Assembly (NCBI GenBank): GCA_947630855.1
Contig: CANRJF010000015.1
Span: 1-41,041 of the forward strand
Length of the DNA stretch: 41,041 nucleotides
Source of the DNA: an uncultured Lachnospiraceae bacterium
GTDB taxonomy: Bacteria; Bacillota; Clostridia; Lachnospirales; Lachnospiraceae
Reading direction: 5' to 3'
This document shows positions 38,096 to 41,041 of the stretch, piece by piece. Within the stretch, counting starts at the first letter, position 1. Each line of letters starts with the position of its first letter. Both the position numbers and the translations under genes were made by a program. The notes beneath the pieces were generated by a model, which saw only the letters and a list, made by a program, of their open reading frames with translations, had not been told where the DNA came from and made no database searches.

Positions 38096-38125
38096 CCATA
38101 TGAAGCATAGGCATGTTTTCATTCA
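38096..38125 (-). promoter_or_regulatory. Candidate SigG-type promoter of cwlD
   Basis: On the minus strand TGAATG (38125-38120), 17 bases, then CATATGG (38102-38096) resemble the forespore SigG pattern (TGAATA, CATACTA). The -10 match is only partial. The position, about 30 bases before the ribosome binding region, and the gene's spore role support it. Confidence 0.3.
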
Positions 38126-38143
38126 TCTAATCTTGCCCGTCTC

Positions 38144-38172
38144 TTGACAATTTCCCGCAAATATACTATTGT
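38144..38172 (+). promoter_or_regulatory. Promoter of the second ABC operon
   Basis: TTGACA (38144-38149), a 17-base spacer and TATTGT (38167-38172) are followed by a 68-base leader that contains leader element copy B. Confidence 0.55.
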
Positions 38173-38190
38173 ATTATTTAAGTGACACAA

Positions 38191-38236
38191 ATCAAAGACC
38201 CCGCAGCAGGCACTTGGCTCGTTGCTCGCGGAGATT
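38191..38236 (+). repeat. Leader element copy B, before the second ABC operon
   Basis: It contains ATCAAA-GA-CCCC-GC-AGCAGGCACT, then GCTCGTTGCTCGCGG and ATT, matching copy A at 33771-33820 block by block. CCGC-AGCA (38201-38208) can pair with TGCT-C-GCGG (38223-38231), leaving one bulged base, to give a hairpin in the 5' leader. It ends a few bases before the GGAG site of the ABC ATPase. Confidence 0.5.
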
Positions 38237-38246
38237 GGAGAATAAT

Positions 38247-39155
38247 ATGACTCTTGATTTAAAAAACATCACGAAAAACTTTGGAGATAAGGAAGTCTTA
38301 AAGGGAATCTCCTTCTTAGCCAAAAGCGGAGAAGCCTTCGGGCTTTTAGGGCGGAACGGCGCAGGTAAAACCACTACAATCCGCATTTTAATGGATGTTT
38401 TTCCTGCCGATGAGGGAGAAATACTGTTGGATGACGCCCCGGTCAATTACAAAGATATCCGAATCGGCTACCTTCCTGAAGAGAGAGGGCTTTACCCCAA
38501 AAAGAAAATTATTGACCAGTTAGTCTACTTTGCAAATCTGCACGGCATGAAAACAAAAGAAGCAGTAAAAGCCATTGATTACTGGTTAGACCGTCTTGGC
38601 ATGACAGAATACAAAACCAAACGGTTAGACACCCTCTCCAAGGGAAACCAGCAGAAAATACAGCTTATCACTGCCCTTGCCCATGACCCCCAGATTCTCA
38701 TTTTGGACGAGCCCTTTTCCGGCCTTGACCCGGTAAATGCCATGCTGTTAAAAGATGTGGTAAAAGAAGAAATTTCCAAAGGAAAAATCGTACTCTTTTC
38801 CAGCCATCAGATGAACTACATTGAAGAATTTTGCAATAAAATCGCCATTTTAAATGAGGGAAAAATTGTGTTGGAAGGAAATCTTCATGATATTAAACAC
38901 AATTATACCAGGGACAAATTAATCGTCTCCTCGGAACATGCCAAAAGTATTCTTCTCGATTTAGGCTCCTGCTGCAGCGCCATGGAAAACGGGGATTTGC
39001 TTATTCAACTGGACTCCCCCAAAGATAAGCAGAATATGATGCAGCGTCTTACCTCCAAATATAATATTGATAAAATTAAGGTTTTTGAACCTTCCTTAAA
39101 TGATATATTTGTGGAATATACCAGTGACGGGGAGAAAGGGGAAAATTTGCAATGA
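38247..39155 (+). CDS. ABC transporter ATP-binding protein, NatA/YhaQ-like
   Basis: ATPase of 302 residues. Walker A is GLLGRNGAGKTTT, the signature is LDTLSKGNQQKIQL, and Walker B is LILDEPFSGLDP. A switch His lies in FSSHQMNYIEEF. The segment GYLPEERGLYPKKKIIDQL is characteristic of the NatA/YhaQ group, and the C-terminal DUF4162-like domain ends PSLNDIFVEYTSD. I start at ATG 38247, seven bases after GGAG. A longer frame from 38169 would translate the leader element. It overlaps the permease gene by four bases (ATGA). Confidence 0.92.
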   Translation: MTLDLKNITKNFGDKEVLKGISFLAKSGEAFGLLGRNGAGKTTTIRILMDVFPADEGEILLDDAPVNYKDIRIGYLPEERGLYPKKKIIDQLVYFANLHGMKTKEAVKAIDYWLDRLGMTEYKTKRLDTLSKGNQQKIQLITALAHDPQILILDEPFSGLDPVNAMLLKDVVKEEISKGKIVLFSSHQMNYIEEFCNKIAILNEGKIVLEGNLHDIKHNYTRDKLIVSSEHAKSILLDLGSCCSAMENGDLLIQLDSPKDKQNMMQRLTSKYNIDKIKVFEPSLNDIFVEYTSDGEKGENLQ

Positions 39156-40489
39156 AACAATTTAAAATAATACTTAAATTTGAACTTCTAAATTATTTGA
39201 AGAATAAAATTTTTCTTGGAATAACGATTTTTTGTGTAATAATAGTTGCCGCTGTCATGTTTTTTCCGCGGATACAATCTGCATTTAAAGGAAATGATAG
39301 CACAAATGAAGAAAATAACGCCTCTGTTTCGATTACAAATGGCGCCTCTGTTTCGGTTACTGAAATGCCTGACTCTTCAGTAGAAGGGGAAACCACAAGT
39401 GTTCAGGAAGAAGGCATACCTGTTATGTTAGTTCAGGCAGATACCAAAGAAAACACCCAGATGGTATGGCAGGCATTTACCGCCTCCTTTCCGGATTACA
39501 AAGTTATGACAGCCGACGGCGGCATTTCCTATATAAAAGAACAGATTACCTCCGGTGAGGCAGAATGTGCCTTTGTTTTGGAAAACCTTACTTCCTACAC
39601 GTATTATGTCAACAATCTTACCATGTATGACAACAATACGGTTGTTGCAGATGAAACTTTAAAGAACCTTTACCGCGTTGAATCTTTATCAGCGGAAGGA
39701 ATTTCTCCCGAAAAAACCCGGGAAATATTTTCCGTTGTGATTGACCATGAAACAAACAGCCTTGGCAAAGACCAGATAAAGAATTTCTTTTATACTTATA
39801 TTATGATTTTTGCTCTTTATATGGTAATTTTACTTTACGGCCAGATGGTTGCAACCAATGTTGCCACGGAAAAAAGTTCCCGTGCCATGGAACTTTTGAT
39901 TACCAGCGCAAAACCTGCAAGTATGATGTTTGGAAAAGTGATTGCCTCCTGCCTGGCAGGTTTCATTCAGTTAACCGCCATATTTGGCTCCACATGCCTG
40001 TTTTATAATATTAACAAGTCTTTGTGGGGAGATAATCCCATGATAAGCTCCATCTTTAATGTGCCTGTTAATTTATTGATTTTTATGCTGGTTTTCTTTG
40101 TCCTTGGCTTCTTTATCTATGCTTTTCTCTTTGGCGCCATCGGCTCTACGGCATCAAAAGTGGAAGATATTAATACTTCCGTAATGCCTTTAACCTTTTT
40201 ATTTATTATTGCCTTTATGGTAGTGGTTTTCTCCATGTCCTCAGGAAATATTGACAATCTGGTGATGAAAATATGCTCCTATATACCTTTTACTTCACCA
40301 ATGGCAATGTTTACGCGGATTGCCATGAGCACGGTAGCTCCCTATGAAATTGTTATTTCCATAACAATTCTCATAGCATCCGTATTTGGAATCGGCATCC
40401 TCTCCGCTAAGATTTACCGGGTAGGTGTGCTGCTTTACGGCACCACCCCAAAAATCAGTTCCATTTTAAAGGCAGTAAAAAAAGCGTAG
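39152..40489 (+). CDS. ABC-2 permease, NatB/YhaP-like
   Basis: Membrane protein of 445 residues. One membrane helix (about 18-38) is followed by a large extracytoplasmic domain (about 40-210), then six hydrophobic segments from about 215 to 425. The family phrase ATNVATEKSSRAMELLITSAKP follows the second helix. The related YhaQP and NatAB systems extrude Na+ or respond to membrane stress. The substrate here is not known. The extracytoplasmic domain opens with a Ser/Thr/Glu-rich insert holding a short tandem repeat. It is followed by a strong terminator. Confidence 0.9.
   Translation: MKQFKIILKFELLNYLKNKIFLGITIFCVIIVAAVMFFPRIQSAFKGNDSTNEENNASVSITNGASVSVTEMPDSSVEGETTSVQEEGIPVMLVQADTKENTQMVWQAFTASFPDYKVMTADGGISYIKEQITSGEAECAFVLENLTSYTYYVNNLTMYDNNTVVADETLKNLYRVESLSAEGISPEKTREIFSVVIDHETNSLGKDQIKNFFYTYIMIFALYMVILLYGQMVATNVATEKSSRAMELLITSAKPASMMFGKVIASCLAGFIQLTAIFGSTCLFYNINKSLWGDNPMISSIFNVPVNLLIFMLVFFVLGFFIYAFLFGAIGSTASKVEDINTSVMPLTFLFIIAFMVVVFSMSSGNIDNLVMKICSYIPFTSPMAMFTRIAMSTVAPYEIVISITILIASVFGIGILSAKIYRVGVLLYGTTPKISSILKAVKKA
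39319..39360 (+). repeat. Short tandem repeat inside the NatB-like permease gene
   Basis: An 18-base unit, cgcctctgtttcgattac at 39319-39336, recurs at 39343-39360 with one mismatch and a 24-base period. It encodes ASVSIT and ASVSVT in the Ser/Thr-rich linker after the first membrane helix. In-frame slippage there could change linker length. Confidence 0.65.
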
Positions 40490-40498
40490 CACAAAAAA

Positions 40499-40529
40499 CT
40501 GCGGCACTTATTTTCCCTTAGTGCCGCAG
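40499..40529. terminator. Bidirectional terminator between the ABC operon and the GH18 gene
   Basis: CTGCGGCACT (40499-40508) pairs with AGTGCCGCAG (40520-40529) around an 11-base loop. T-runs follow on both strands (CTTTTTT on plus, TTTTTTG on minus). It serves two convergent genes. Confidence 0.93.
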
Positions 40530-40534
40530 CTTTT

Positions 40535-41041
40535 TTAATTCATGTATTTTATAATGGTATCCCATAAACTGCTGTCTTCAAACCCCAGTTTCCAGAAAGA
40601 CATGCCTGCCAATCCGTTATCTGATGCCGCCTGAAGCCTTAATTCCATAGATGTTGTATCTTCCATCCATATTTTATAATTCTTGTTGTCATTTAAATAT
40701 TCTGCATAATACTGTCCGCAATCTTCAAGCCACACCGGTTCCACGCCGTTTTCCTCTGCCCTCCGCCATGCTTCCTTCATTCCCACTGCCTCAGAAGAAA
40801 GTTCATAGGGTACATAATCCTCCGATGCCGCCTCTACATCATCCGTAGCTTCCTTGGGCGTCTCAATCCATACCCTGGTGTAAAAAGGCGCAGCCAGAAT
40901 TGTCTGCTCTGCCGGTACTTCCTTTAAGGTATCCTCAATCCCCTGTGTTACAAAACCGATAGATGCAACGGAACCTGACTCATCGCCTCCCGCAAAATGC
41001 TCGTCATATGCCATAATCACTACATAATCCGCAAATTTTGC
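40535..41041 (-). CDS. GH18-family glycoside hydrolase, N-terminus beyond window edge
   Basis: The frame runs from the right edge (AKFADYVVIMAYDEHF) to the stop at 40535, giving the last 168 residues. MAYDEH, PFYTRVW and GLAGMSFWKLGFED are the late strands of a GH18 barrel as found in spore-wall and cell-wall N-acetylglucosaminidases of Firmicutes. The catalytic DxxDxDxE motif must lie outside the window, so activity cannot be judged. The neighbouring cwlD makes a cell-wall or spore role reasonable but not shown. An ATG at 41020 is internal and not a true start. Confidence 0.85.
   Translation of the reverse strand, partial: AKFADYVVIMAYDEHFAGGDESGSVASIGFVTQGIEDTLKEVPAEQTILAAPFYTRVWIETPKEATDDVEAASEDYVPYELSSEAVGMKEAWRRAEENGVEPVWLEDCGQYYAEYLNDNKNYKIWMEDTTSMELRLQAASDNGLAGMSFWKLGFEDSSLWDTIIKYMN

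Noticed and set aside
38169..38246. Longer start for the NatA-like ATPase at 38169
   Set aside because: This would translate the repeat element and start at or before the predicted transcription start. ATG 38247 has its own GGAG site and begins at the ABC domain.

Overview
The window reads as chromosomal core sequence of an anaerobic, spore-forming Clostridia bacterium, most likely a Lachnospiraceae member. The reasons are the complete [FeFe]-hydrogenase maturation set, a CwlD-type spore cortex amidase, a de novo NAD operon with a 3H-domain NiaR regulator, an F-type ATP synthase with Na+-type c-subunit ligands, strong AGGAGG ribosome binding sites and AT-rich promoters. I see no rRNA, tRNA, CRISPR array, phage gene or insertion sequence. 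No gene-free stretch exceeds 300 bases. The longest, about 255 bases at 17788-18043, holds regulatory sequence.

Layout, left to right. 1-13.7 kb (minus strand): a large protein of unknown function cut by the left edge, glycogen branching enzyme, a TPR protein with a degenerate CbxX/SpoVK-like AAA+ domain, an AI-2E-type membrane protein, an aconitase-family hydratase behind a near-consensus promoter, and a coiled-coil protein followed by a response regulator and histidine kinase. 13.7-17.9 kb (minus): H-cluster maturation operon in the order TM1266-type regulator, hydE, hydG, hydF. It is preceded by a possible structured leader RNA and a Fur-like palindrome on the -10 box. The hydrogenase structural gene is not in the window. 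18.0-19.3 kb (plus): a DUF3298-type lipoprotein, closed by a convergent terminator.

19.4-23.5 kb (minus): nadA-nadB-nadC-niaR, with a candidate NiaR operator over the nadA -35 box, then a small XRE regulator. 23.7-30.8 kb (minus): the complete ATP synthase operon atpZ-I-B-E-F-H-A-G-D-C with its own promoter and terminator. 30.9-32.9 kb (minus): threonylcarbamoyl-AMP synthase, a low-molecular-weight phosphatase homologue lacking its nucleophile and general acid, and dCMP deaminase.

33.0-36.5 kb (plus): a response regulator, ABC ATPase, ABC permease and single-membrane-segment histidine kinase, the usual arrangement of a peptide-antibiotic sensing and resistance module. Then come a short-chain dehydrogenase, cwlD (minus), a NatAB/YhaQP-like ABC exporter (plus), and a GH18 glycosidase cut by the right edge. 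Both ABC operons carry a related GC-rich element directly before the ATPase start.

The best candidates for undescribed biology are the leader RNA of the hydrogenase maturation operon, two apparent pseudoenzymes (the AAA+ protein and the YwlE-like protein), and the repeated leader element in front of the two ABC operons. All functional calls come from reading motifs, without database searches.
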